From Acidobacteriota bacterium (GTDB taxonomy: Bacteria > Acidobacteriota > Blastocatellia > Chloracidobacteriales > JADJPF01): 64,000 bases of DNA. Shown here in pieces: positions 19,413 to 27,802 of the stretch. The stretch covers positions 1-64,000 of the forward strand of contig JACQZQ010000019.1 of the NCBI GenBank assembly GCA_016213785.1, written 5' to 3'. Position 1 is the stretch's first letter; every line of letters begins with the position of its first letter. Made by a program: the position numbers and the translations under genes. The notes beneath the pieces are model-generated. The model saw only the letters and a list, made by a program, of their open reading frames with translations. It was not told where the DNA came from and ran no database searches.

Positions 19413-19447
19413 GGACTCTAGGGCTACTGATAATAGCTCTAAAGTCC
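19413..19447. terminator. Hairpin between convergent genes
   Basis: 14-base arms 19413-19426 and 19434-19447 pair with one mismatch and one wobble around a 7-base loop. There is no clear U-run on either side, so termination is inferred from its location. Confidence 0.45.
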
Positions 19448-19473
19448 CTAACATTTGCTCTTAAGAAATAAAA

Positions 19474-22400
19474 TTAGGGCTGAACTACAAAGGTTTGCTC
19501 AGGAAATTGTGTCCGTAAAATATCTAAAGCCAAAGCAAATTTATTACTTACAAACTTAGAAAGTATAAGTCTTGAAAGCGCTTTTTCTGGCTCAATAAAA
19601 GCTGGTTCACAAGAACGACTACTTCCATAAACATAAATTCTTCCTGGTCTAATAGCAATTTGTCCTCCAGCTAAAATAAATATCTCAATAAGGGGGTCTT
19701 CCATTTGATCTTTACCTAAGATAAGTTCTAGTTCGCTACGTATACGAACCATTACACGAGATAAATCATACTCTTGTTCTGAGTCCCATGTATTTAGATA
19801 AATAATTGGATAATCACATACTAAAAGCAGTAAAAAAGGATGTTGTGAGGGTTGGCTAGAATTTTTCTTAATAAATCTATTTGAAAGACTCTCAGCACTT
19901 TCCTGTGGAAGTACCCTAGGACAAGCCGCAAACCTAGACATTGTAACAGAATAGGCTTCATTTAATTGTTCAAAGTAATCTATTACTTGCGGCTGTATTA
20001 AATCTAAGGACATATGACTTAAGCGATTATCTTCTTCCATTTTTTCTAGTAAACGGAAAAAACTATCTGCACGACTTGGAAGACTATAAAGGAGTCTGCG
20101 ATAACCTATATCTGGCAGTAAATGCTCAATAATAGCTTTATAATAAGCTCCTTGGCTTATCCATTTATGCATTTCTTTATCCTGATATATAGCTAAAGTA
20201 CGTAGGAAAAGAATACTGTCATGGTTTGTTGTTCCTAAAAGTTCAAAACATACTTTATGAAATTCTGAAGCATCTTTTTCTTGAATTAGCCTTAGGCTAT
20301 CTTCTGGATCAGAAGTTTCTGCTAAAAACATTTCAGGAAGTTCTTTAGTTGGAGTCTTTGTAGGAGGAGTACTAGCTACTACGACACTTGGGTAGAGTTC
20401 TTCTAAATCATCATGGATATTTTGCAAGAGTTGCCAATGTTCTACGGCTGCATTCATTTGCTGTAGGTCTTTGATAGAACGTTGCAAAAACATTTTATAG
20501 CTACTAATAAAAGCAAGCCAAGAATCAAACTGAATTTCAGGATCAAAATAATAATCTACAGATTCAGCCAAAATAGAAGAGGTACTTGAATTAAAGAGAA
20601 ATCTTTCAAGCCCTAACATAATTGCTTGACTAGCTGATTCTGAATTAATTCTTAGCCCTGTAGCTACAGCAGATCCAGACATTTCTAGTAATAAAATTAA
20701 TCTAGCTGTATCACAAAACATTCTTAAGAGAAGTCCTAAGGCTGCCATAGTTGGAGCACGCGAAATCATATCATCCCAAGCACGTTCTGCACCTACTTTG
20801 CTCCAAAAATCCCATAGCATAGGAGAGAGTCCTCGAATCATTGACCAAACCCAGTTCATTGAGCTAAGCCATTTTTCATTAAAGCGTTTTACTAGTTCCT
20901 CTCGATAGCTATCTACCATACGAGGAAAACCGCCTATAGCTAAAGGTAAATCATCATTAGATTTCATTTCCCTTAATGAAAGGAGAAAATCATCAGCAAG
21001 CGCCCAAGTAATATTAATTAAGTCAATAATTTTCATTTGGTCGGCCATAATCAGCCCAGGCAAAGCATCCTGCCCAACTGTACTAGGCTCAGCCGTTGCA
21101 CTAAGCATTTGTTCACGACCAATTGAAAAACTTGGAACTTTAATTGTAAGAAATGTTGGATTTTCTGGGCCAGGTTGTCCTAATGCTTGCAATCCTTGAG
21201 AAACTTTTTGAACATATTCTTCACCAAACATTGCTATTGCACGTCGCCTACCAACTGCACGCCAAAAATTAGCTAGATAATGAAAGCGATCTAAAGTATT
21301 TATTGTATTAGCAGAGAGATTAAACGCCCTTGGATCAAGTAGAGCCATTCCAATTATTGTTTCAAATGGCCCACCCAAAGTGCTACTGCGAATATGTTGA
21401 AATTCTTGTTTATTACCAACTAACTGATAAATTAATGATGACATTAATGGAAAAGCAGTGCGAAACTTAACTTTTTGACCAGCAGGATCAAGATCAAAAT
21501 CAGACAGTCCACTACTAATAAATGGTTGAATATCACGACCTTCTACAGGCTCAATATTACTAGTATAAGTTGCTATATACTTTAAGAACCTATCCAAACG
21601 ATTTAAGTCAGTACATTCTAGTAATGGATTAGATTCAGCTAATAAAAGTGCTGCTTCTTGAGCCATTCGCTTAAAGGTAGAAGAAATATTTACTTCTCCA
21701 TCATTAACTGTTTTCCAATGACCTGCTTCTTTTTGATAAACCTGTGCAGGATCATCAATATCAACTGCAACATTAAGATAGAAAACAGGTATTTCAAAAT
21801 TACAAAAATGGAAAAACTCTATAATAGCCCTAAGTAAAGTAGCTACTGGAAACCACTGGGCCATTTCTCTTAATTTATTGGGCTGTACTAAAATAGGAAT
21901 AACTGTTAGTGCTAAATTATCAATTACTTCTAAAATATGATACATATACCTAGCAGTATCTTTAGCAATTACAATAGGTGGACTAGCCGCACTAAGTTTA
22001 AGTAAATAACCTTGAGTATCACGATTAAAACTATAAAGCTGTAAATGGTTGGTTTTATGTACAGCAGAATTACGAAATTGCTCTGCCCAAGCCCTAACCC
22101 TAAGAAGCCCTCTCCAGTTCTGCCCAAGAGATCTAAGTAGTTGTTCAGTGTTGCGTGAGTTAGCTTGGCCCCCTTCACTTTGAATTGCCTTAAGCAAACT
22201 TTCTAGTGCATAAAGTTGTGCAATACGTGATCGTAAGTAAGAGAGTTCTTTAGAGGCTTGTTCACCTTCTTGTTTAAGCTGTTCAATAGTACTAGCAGGA
22301 TAACGGAGTTTTGGGTTAGGTTCGGCTTGATTAATTTTATCTATTGCATCAATTCTTGTTTTTGTCATAGAGATAGTCATATAGCGTTTTGCTACCGCTG

Positions 22401-22674
22401 TACGCACTAGTGTAACTACCTCAGAAAGTTCTGCTCTACGCCAATTAACTAGACCCATTCCAAGCTCACTATCACGGCCTTGAAAATTGTTATAAAGCTG
22501 AGCTTCTTGTTCAGGAGTAATTTTAGTGATATCAAAAAGTCTGACATCAAAAGATTGACCTACTAGTTTAGGCTCGCTAAAAACACGCTCTGCCCAGCTT
22601 AAAAGCTGTTCTTTAGCGCCAAGTGAACGAGCATTTTCTAATTCAAAGAAAAAATTAGGCTCAGAATTACTCAT
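19474..22674 (-). CDS. Large protein of unknown function (1066 aa)
   Basis: I do not recognise this protein. It has no signal peptide or convincing membrane segment and is mostly alpha-helical, with a coiled-coil-prone stretch (~120-165, EQLKQEGEQASKELSYL) and a Pro/Thr linker near 760 (STPPTKTPTKELPE). The last ~110 residues look like a separate beta-rich module (PFLLLLVCDYPIIYLNTWDS, FILAGGQIAIRPGRIYVYGSS). Its GGxI...IYVYGSS segment loosely recalls Janus/PHPT1-type folds, which is speculative. No Shine-Dalgarno is obvious before the ATG. It stands alone between a convergent ankyrin gene and a divergent membrane protein gene. Codon use matches the neighbours. Confidence 0.75.
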   Translation of the reverse strand: MSNSEPNFFFELENARSLGAKEQLLSWAERVFSEPKLVGQSFDVRLFDITKITPEQEAQLYNNFQGRDSELGMGLVNWRRAELSEVVTLVRTAVAKRYMTISMTKTRIDAIDKINQAEPNPKLRYPASTIEQLKQEGEQASKELSYLRSRIAQLYALESLLKAIQSEGGQANSRNTEQLLRSLGQNWRGLLRVRAWAEQFRNSAVHKTNHLQLYSFNRDTQGYLLKLSAASPPIVIAKDTARYMYHILEVIDNLALTVIPILVQPNKLREMAQWFPVATLLRAIIEFFHFCNFEIPVFYLNVAVDIDDPAQVYQKEAGHWKTVNDGEVNISSTFKRMAQEAALLLAESNPLLECTDLNRLDRFLKYIATYTSNIEPVEGRDIQPFISSGLSDFDLDPAGQKVKFRTAFPLMSSLIYQLVGNKQEFQHIRSSTLGGPFETIIGMALLDPRAFNLSANTINTLDRFHYLANFWRAVGRRRAIAMFGEEYVQKVSQGLQALGQPGPENPTFLTIKVPSFSIGREQMLSATAEPSTVGQDALPGLIMADQMKIIDLINITWALADDFLLSLREMKSNDDLPLAIGGFPRMVDSYREELVKRFNEKWLSSMNWVWSMIRGLSPMLWDFWSKVGAERAWDDMISRAPTMAALGLLLRMFCDTARLILLLEMSGSAVATGLRINSESASQAIMLGLERFLFNSSTSSILAESVDYYFDPEIQFDSWLAFISSYKMFLQRSIKDLQQMNAAVEHWQLLQNIHDDLEELYPSVVVASTPPTKTPTKELPEMFLAETSDPEDSLRLIQEKDASEFHKVCFELLGTTNHDSILFLRTLAIYQDKEMHKWISQGAYYKAIIEHLLPDIGYRRLLYSLPSRADSFFRLLEKMEEDNRLSHMSLDLIQPQVIDYFEQLNEAYSVTMSRFAACPRVLPQESAESLSNRFIKKNSSQPSQHPFLLLLVCDYPIIYLNTWDSEQEYDLSRVMVRIRSELELILGKDQMEDPLIEIFILAGGQIAIRPGRIYVYGSSRSCEPAFIEPEKALSRLILSKFVSNKFALALDILRTQFPEQTFVVQP

Positions 22675-22871
22675 GGTTTTAAGAAAAACTGTTGTTTTTA
22701 GAAGTATGCTTTATCTTACAAAACTAGACTTTTAAATTTTTTAGTTTATGGAAAATCAATAAAACGAGATTATCAAATCTTTATATATGTTGTCAGTAGG
22801 AAAATTAAGATCCCAGCAATTACTAGCAATTAATTAGAGTGAGGGAACAAATTTTTTCTTTTGGTGTCTTG

Positions 22872-22934
22872 TTTTAATAATTTTAATAATTTTAATAATC
22901 TTAGTAAATTTAGTAGCTCTAGTAATTTTACTAG
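22872..22934. repeat. 9-bp-periodic tandem array (7 units)
   Basis: Three perfect copies of TTTTAATAA (22872-22898) are followed by four diverged 9-mers (TCTTAGTAA, ATTTAGTAG, CTCTAGTAA, TTTTACTAG) up to 22934, three bases before the GGAGG ribosome binding site of the next gene. A longer reading frame runs through it from TTG 22861, but this is better explained as an untranslated repeat. Confidence 0.8.
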
Positions 22935-22947
22935 CTTGGAGGTCTTT

Positions 22948-23502
22948 ATGTCAACAATAAAAATAAAAAGAGAATCTTTAGCAAAGAGATGTGAAATTTG
23001 TCATAAATCAGATCTTTTTTATGCAGAAGAAAATTTATGCAAAAGGTGTCAAAATTTAATAGTAACAAAGTCTGATAAAGGTGAATTTATTATTAATTGG
23101 CAAGTAGATTTAAGCCTACTTACTAGTACTTTAAGAAATTTTGCTTGGCAAAACCTTGATTCAGAGGTAATTAAAACAACTAGAATTGCTTTATTTCTTG
23201 GGGCTATTTGCTCATTGATTTTAATATATACTGATCATCAAATAGCCTCAACTATTGATCAATACTACATTCCACCGCTTCCTAATAGCCAAACTAGTTG
23301 TGGGGAAGCAAGCCAAACAGAAGATTTTTCTATGTGGGGATGTGGTGGATATTATCACGTTATGATAGAAGACGTTATTTTAGCATCAGGGCTTTTTTAT
23401 CTAGGAGGTGTTTTTATTGCATTTATTATTTACTTAGCTGAGCGCTTAATGCCTTCTACAAACTTTGAAACAAAATTGAATCTACCATCTATATTAAGAT
23501 AA
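22948..23502 (+). CDS. Small membrane protein with N-terminal zinc-finger-like cysteines
   Basis: 184 residues. The N-terminus has two CxxC knuckles (CEICHK and CKRCQN, residues ~14-35), consistent with a zinc ribbon. Two hydrophobic segments follow (~74-93 IALFLGAICSLILIY and ~148-172 ILASGLFYLGGVFIAFIIYLAE), enclosing a loop with two further cysteines (SCGEA...WGCGGYYH). The start is ATG 22948 because GGAGG precedes it by 5 bases; an upstream TTG frame would translate the 9-bp array. Function unknown. Confidence 0.7.
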   Translation: MSTIKIKRESLAKRCEICHKSDLFYAEENLCKRCQNLIVTKSDKGEFIINWQVDLSLLTSTLRNFAWQNLDSEVIKTTRIALFLGAICSLILIYTDHQIASTIDQYYIPPLPNSQTSCGEASQTEDFSMWGCGGYYHVMIEDVILASGLFYLGGVFIAFIIYLAERLMPSTNFETKLNLPSILR

Positions 23503-23554
23503 GTCACTAAATATAATATAAGTAAGATCACTAGATGTTTTAGTGAAGCCAATG

Positions 23555-23583
23555 TTAAAGATTTTTTAGGGTTGTGCTACAAT
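23555..23583 (+). promoter_or_regulatory. Possible extended -10 promoter for the FHA-PrsW gene
   Basis: TACAAT at 23578-23583 is preceded by TG one base upstream (TGC-TACAAT) and by TTAAAG at 23555-23560 with a 17-bp spacer. It lies about 85 bases before ATG 23669. The -35 is weak. Confidence 0.4.
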
Positions 23584-23668
23584 CAAAACCGCTTAAGATA
23601 TCTTAGGATGTTTTGCTATTTTTCTAGCTGCTAAAAGTTTTAATCTTTATAACATTGGTGCTAAAACT

Positions 23669-25519
23669 ATGAGATTACGATTAATGGTAGAAACAGGCTC
23701 ACTAAGTGGGCAGGAAGTTACTTTAGAGAAAGATTCTTTAGTATTAGGAAGAGGCCTAGATTGTGGCTTACGTTTTGACGCTACGGGTGATCCTGGTGTA
23801 TCTACACAACATGCTCGAATATCTTTAGAAAAAGATGGTTTTTATATAGTTGATCAAAATAGTACAAATGGGACTTTTATTAATGGAAATCGCCTTCAGC
23901 GTGCTTTGCTAGAAAATGGCAACATCGTTCAACTAGGCTATCAAGGCCCACGAATTAAGATAATTATTGAAAATACAAACCAAATATCACAACTACCACC
24001 TACATCAATTAATCCATCATCTGAAAATAAAGCTACTCTCTATTGGGATGATAAAGGAGCCAAAGCTCCAATCCTTCCAACAAGTCAAGAGGTTCCTCCT
24101 CAAGTATTAACACCTAATAGCCCAATTAATGCCTTTCCTCCAACTAATAAAAACACAGTTAAGCCTCCTATAAGTAGTAATCTAAGTAATAATCAGGCTT
24201 TACCAAGTCTTAATCCTACTAATAATCCGATAAATGCCAAAACTCCTTGGCCGTCAAATCCTTTAGCTAATAATCAGATTTATAAGGAAAACTTAAATAA
24301 GCCATTTGAAATTGAAACAAATGAATCTAGTAATATAGGTAGTACTAGTAGCGCAAGTAAATTAAAAGAATCTTTTAGCAATATTGGTATTTATAACCCT
24401 GAAAAAGAAAAGAGTGGCAATAAAACTATTGCTGCTTTAGTAGTCATTGGTGTTGGACTAGTAATGACTCTTATAGTAGCTTTAATAATGCTAAGTTCTG
24501 TTGGACTTGCAGGAACAATTGTAGGAACAATTTTAGCTTTTACTCCAGCCCCTTTTTATTTACTACTGTTTCTTTGGCTAGACCGCTATGACCCAGAACC
24601 TGCTTGGGCTTTAGGAGGAGCATTTGCTTGGGGAGCACTTTTTGCAATAATTGTTTCTTTTATTGTTAATACTCTATTTGGCAGTGTAGCTATGACAATA
24701 GCTGGTGGGCCTGTAGGAGATCTATTAGGTTCTGTTGTTTCTGCTCCAATTATTGAAGAAGCTACTAAAGGTTTAGGTGTTTTACTAATCTCTATATTTT
24801 TACGTAAAGAATTTGATGATATTGTTGATGGAATTGTATATGCTGGAGTGATTGCTCTAGGCTTTGCTACAGTAGAAAATGTACTTTATTATGGTACACA
24901 GTTTGCGCAAGCTGGTCTTGGCCCTAGTTTAATATTTCTTCTTTTTTTACGTGGGGTACTTTCTCCATTTGCCCATGCTCTTTTTACCTCTATGACTGGA
25001 ATTGGTTGTGGTATTGCTAGAGAAACACATAATAAAACCTTAAAATTTACAATGCCTATAGCAGGCTATATTCTTGCAGTCCTTTTGCATGCTCTTTGGA
25101 ATGGTGCAGCAGTAGTTATAAGCTCGCTTTTAGGCGGAGTAGGTTATTTTGTTTTTTATCTTGTTGTTTGGGTTCCACTGTTTTTAATTATGCTAGGAGT
25201 TATGATTTATATGGTATTTCGTGAAGCAAAATTAATAAAACAGATGCTTGCAATTGAAGTAGCAAGAGGCTTAATTTCCCAAGAACAATTAGAGCTAGTA
25301 GGCTCATCTATTGCTAGAGTAAAATGGTTAGCAAACTCTTTATTTAGTGGAGATATAAAGAAATTCTCTTCACAACGTAAGTTTTTAAGGTCTGTTACAA
25401 AACTAGCTTTTTGCTATTGGCATGTTGCCCGTGCAAATGCAGCTAATAGCCAAACTCAGAGCTTGCCACAAATTCCTAAGTTTCAAGCTGAAGTTATGGC
25501 ACTTAAAAATGAAATTTAA
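23669..25519 (+). CDS. FHA domain fused to PrsW-family intramembrane protease
   Basis: 616 residues. Residues ~1-105 are an FHA domain (LVLGRGLDCGLRF, STQHARISL, NSTNGTFINGNRL), which binds phosphothreonine. A Pro/Asn-rich linker (~110-245) joins it to a polytopic membrane region (~250-530) with PrsW hallmarks: DRYDPEPAW, the glutamate pair IIEEATKG (~361), ATVENVLYY (~401), FAHALF (~434) and LLHALWN (~473). PrsW-like glutamic proteases cleave membrane proteins such as anti-sigma factors. The FHA part could recruit a phosphorylated substrate made by one of the local Ser/Thr kinases; this is inference. The Shine-Dalgarno before ATG 23669 is weak. Confidence 0.88.
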   Translation: MRLRLMVETGSLSGQEVTLEKDSLVLGRGLDCGLRFDATGDPGVSTQHARISLEKDGFYIVDQNSTNGTFINGNRLQRALLENGNIVQLGYQGPRIKIIIENTNQISQLPPTSINPSSENKATLYWDDKGAKAPILPTSQEVPPQVLTPNSPINAFPPTNKNTVKPPISSNLSNNQALPSLNPTNNPINAKTPWPSNPLANNQIYKENLNKPFEIETNESSNIGSTSSASKLKESFSNIGIYNPEKEKSGNKTIAALVVIGVGLVMTLIVALIMLSSVGLAGTIVGTILAFTPAPFYLLLFLWLDRYDPEPAWALGGAFAWGALFAIIVSFIVNTLFGSVAMTIAGGPVGDLLGSVVSAPIIEEATKGLGVLLISIFLRKEFDDIVDGIVYAGVIALGFATVENVLYYGTQFAQAGLGPSLIFLLFLRGVLSPFAHALFTSMTGIGCGIARETHNKTLKFTMPIAGYILAVLLHALWNGAAVVISSLLGGVGYFVFYLVVWVPLFLIMLGVMIYMVFREAKLIKQMLAIEVARGLISQEQLELVGSSIARVKWLANSLFSGDIKKFSSQRKFLRSVTKLAFCYWHVARANAANSQTQSLPQIPKFQAEVMALKNEI

Positions 25520-25540
25520 AAGAATATAAGAAACTACAAA

Positions 25541-25831
25541 GGTCTTAAATCTTTGGTTAACCCTATTCTACTAATAGAAGTACTATCTAACCAGTACTGA
25601 GCGTTTTGATAGACATCAAAAATTCGAGTTTTATAAATCTATAGAAACCTTTAGAGAATATCTATTAATCTCTAAAGAACAACCTTCTATAAGTGAATAT
25701 GTTAAGATGTTAAGCAAAGTGACGCTACTTGGAAAGGTAATGAGGTTATTGGGTTAGAAAACGAAATTTATCTGCCTTCAATAAATTGTCAGTTAGATTT
25801 AAGACAAATTTATGAAGGAGTTTTGCAATAG
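25541..25831 (+). pseudogene. Frameshifted remnant of a Uma2-family (DUF820) endonuclease
   Basis: Reading three frames in turn restores the C-terminal half of a Uma2-type protein: KSLVNPILLIEVLSN, then STERFDRHQKFEFYKS...FREYLLISKEQ...YVKMLSK, then WKGNEVIGLENEIYLPSINC...IYEGVLQ and stop at 25829-25831. The breaks lie near 25588 and 25725. The order NPxLxxEVLS / STERxDRxxKFxxYxSI / GLxxxIxLPS is typical of Uma2 C-termini. The N-terminal half is absent, so this is a truncated, frameshifted relic. The family call is by recognition. Confidence 0.75.
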
Positions 25832-25970
25832 ATTTAATTATTTAACTAGAAGTATAAGAAAAAATTTGCTAGTAAACGAGTTTAGCTATCCAATTGCTTT
25901 TGCTATAATGGGTCAAACCTAGTTTAATAAAAAATTAATATTTTAACTTATTTGAGGTGGTCGGTTTTTA

Positions 25971-26258
25971 ATGGAAGAGCAAACTCTACAAAGTGTTATC
26001 GATAATGTTAAATTACCTATTGAGTTACCAGAAGAAGGCTTTATTCAATATGGTAATAAGCATAGGCTTGTAGATTTTTGGTTAATGATAAAGGCTTTGC
26101 CTAAAGAATTAAGACAATGTGTAGATAGAGATTCAACTATCACAAACATCAGCCAAGAAACTTTTGCATTGCCACTTAAAAGCGGAAGTTATGTCTTTGT
26201 TCGCTTGAAAGGAACTTATATTGTTAGGCTAGAACTCTCAGAACAAGCTAGAAACTAG
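25971..26258 (+). CDS. Small conserved-looking protein, paralogue of 36058-36327
   Basis: 95 residues, no signal peptide, no known domain. It aligns along its length with the 89-residue protein at 36058-36327: LPIxL, then G(N/K)K(H/R)R..DF.LM...LP(K/E)ELR, D..(S/A)T, and a C-terminal LPL..G......G..IV. The shared core suggests a small compact domain. GAGGTGG precedes the ATG by about 10 bases. It converges on the subtilase gene with 29 bp between stops and follows a Uma2 relic. Confidence 0.7.
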   Translation: MEEQTLQSVIDNVKLPIELPEEGFIQYGNKHRLVDFWLMIKALPKELRQCVDRDSTITNISQETFALPLKSGSYVFVRLKGTYIVRLELSEQARN

Positions 26259-26287
26259 CCTAACAGGTTTAAAATATTTAATAAAAA

Positions 26288-27799
26288 TTAATCAGAAATC
26301 CTTACTATAGAATTAAATCCCTTAAATCCATCTGGCTCGCGCATTCCATTTCCAGGATCATCAATCCAACTATCACCATTGATTATGTATTTATAGGTAT
26401 AACGCCCTGCTTGAGGAGCAGGTAAAACTATTTTCCATACACCTTCATTAGTTCTACTTAAAGGTAGCGAACTTCTATCCCACTCATTAAAATCACCTGA
26501 AAGATGTACCGAACTAGCTTGAGCATCATGATAAATAAACATTAATTGTCCATCTTCGATAATTGGAGAAGGGAAGACCTTATGATTTATTACTGCATGT
26601 TCTTTTTTAGCTTCGGCTACAGCCTCTCTAGGGTCAAGAATTCCAAAACCTTGCCTTATGCGAGGAAAATAAGGAACTCTATGTGCTGTTGAGGTAAGAA
26701 TATGTTTTACCATTTCTGGTTTAAGGTTTGGATTAGCTTCTAACATTTGAGCTACTACAGAGGTAGTTATTGGAGCCGCAAAAGATGTTCCATCCCCGTG
26801 TTGATAATGAGGCGCAATAATTTTTTGCTCTTCAATTTTTTCTGCAATAGCCTGGCGAATTATAGGAGGAATTTTGTTATGCAACTTAGGTGGTAAATCC
26901 GTAACTTCCCATAATTCCCGAACCCGTTTATTAATAGACTGTCGAGTCTCATGAAATAAGTCCCATAAGGCTAGGGCTTGTTTAGCTTGTTTAGTTTCAG
27001 GTAAGAGTGGTGTTGGAATCCAAATAGCAGGAGCAATAAGTTCTGGTTTAAGTATTCCATCAGCAGTATAACCAAAATTTGAGCAATACATTGAAGGCAA
27101 TGTGTCACACAAGGTTTTTGGCCCACTTCCACCAGGGCGATTTTTATCGTCATAGCCTCCAACCGTGATTACTGAAGGAGAATTGCCTGGAGGAGTAAGA
27201 TTAGGTGTATCTGTGCAACCAGAATTACCTGCTGCAACTACTACAACAATTCCTGCTTGAACTACAGCTTCAGCCGCTAGATCAACTTCGCTATCTAGAT
27301 AGGGAACATCATCATCTCCACCAAGAGAGATATTAACTATTTTAATATTGTATTTATCTTTATTTTCTAGTACCCATTTTAGCCCAGCAGTAATATTTTC
27401 TGGCTCAATTCCTTTTTTAGAACCAACTTTAACTAGTACTAGCTTAGCTTTTGAAGCAATCCCTCGATAATGACCATTTGAAAGATAGCCATTACCAGCA
27501 GCAACTACAGATGTTTGGGTTCCATGCCAACTCTGAGCAACTGCTTTATAAAGTTGCTGATCTCCACTCTTAGGATCAGTAATATCTATATATTTAAGAA
27601 TTCGGTTTTCTGGTTTAACTAAATCAGGATGAGCATAAAAACCTGAATCTAAAAAAGCTATAGTAATACCTTTGCCTTCTAGAGTGGGATCAGCGTCTAC
27701 TCTTTGTGGAGTGGGGATTAAACTAAACTGACTTTCAACAGCTAGTTGTATTTTTCTACTTTTTTCATAATTTTTTAAATCATTTAATCTACCACTCAT
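26288..27799 (-). CDS. Intracellular subtilisin-like (S8) protease with C-terminal CBM48-like domain
   Basis: 503 residues. The catalytic triad is D51 (AFLDSGFYAHPD), H92 (SWHGTQTS) and S339 (GDGTSFAAP), with oxyanion asparagine N192 (AAGNSG). There is no signal peptide or long propeptide, suggesting a cytoplasmic enzyme. A helical insertion (~265-325, KQALALWDLFHETRQSINKR) sits between N192 and S339. Residues ~420-503 resemble the CBM48/AMPK glycogen-binding fold (SVHLSGDFNEWD, GVWKIVLPAPQAGRYTYKYIINGDSWIDDP). The fusion suggests a protease that could dock on alpha-glucan, which is inference. It lies 3 bp after gnd on the same strand and is probably co-transcribed with it. Confidence 0.88.
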   Translation of the reverse strand: MSGRLNDLKNYEKSRKIQLAVESQFSLIPTPQRVDADPTLEGKGITIAFLDSGFYAHPDLVKPENRILKYIDITDPKSGDQQLYKAVAQSWHGTQTSVVAAGNGYLSNGHYRGIASKAKLVLVKVGSKKGIEPENITAGLKWVLENKDKYNIKIVNISLGGDDDVPYLDSEVDLAAEAVVQAGIVVVVAAGNSGCTDTPNLTPPGNSPSVITVGGYDDKNRPGGSGPKTLCDTLPSMYCSNFGYTADGILKPELIAPAIWIPTPLLPETKQAKQALALWDLFHETRQSINKRVRELWEVTDLPPKLHNKIPPIIRQAIAEKIEEQKIIAPHYQHGDGTSFAAPITTSVVAQMLEANPNLKPEMVKHILTSTAHRVPYFPRIRQGFGILDPREAVAEAKKEHAVINHKVFPSPIIEDGQLMFIYHDAQASSVHLSGDFNEWDRSSLPLSRTNEGVWKIVLPAPQAGRYTYKYIINGDSWIDDPGNGMREPDGFKGFNSIVRISD

Positions 27800-27802
27800 A
27801 AA

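Noticed and set aside
22861..22947. N-terminal extension (MVSCFNNFNNFNN...) of the small membrane protein
   Set aside because: It starts at TTG, translates the 9-bp tandem array, and bypasses the GGAGG-ATG start at 22948.
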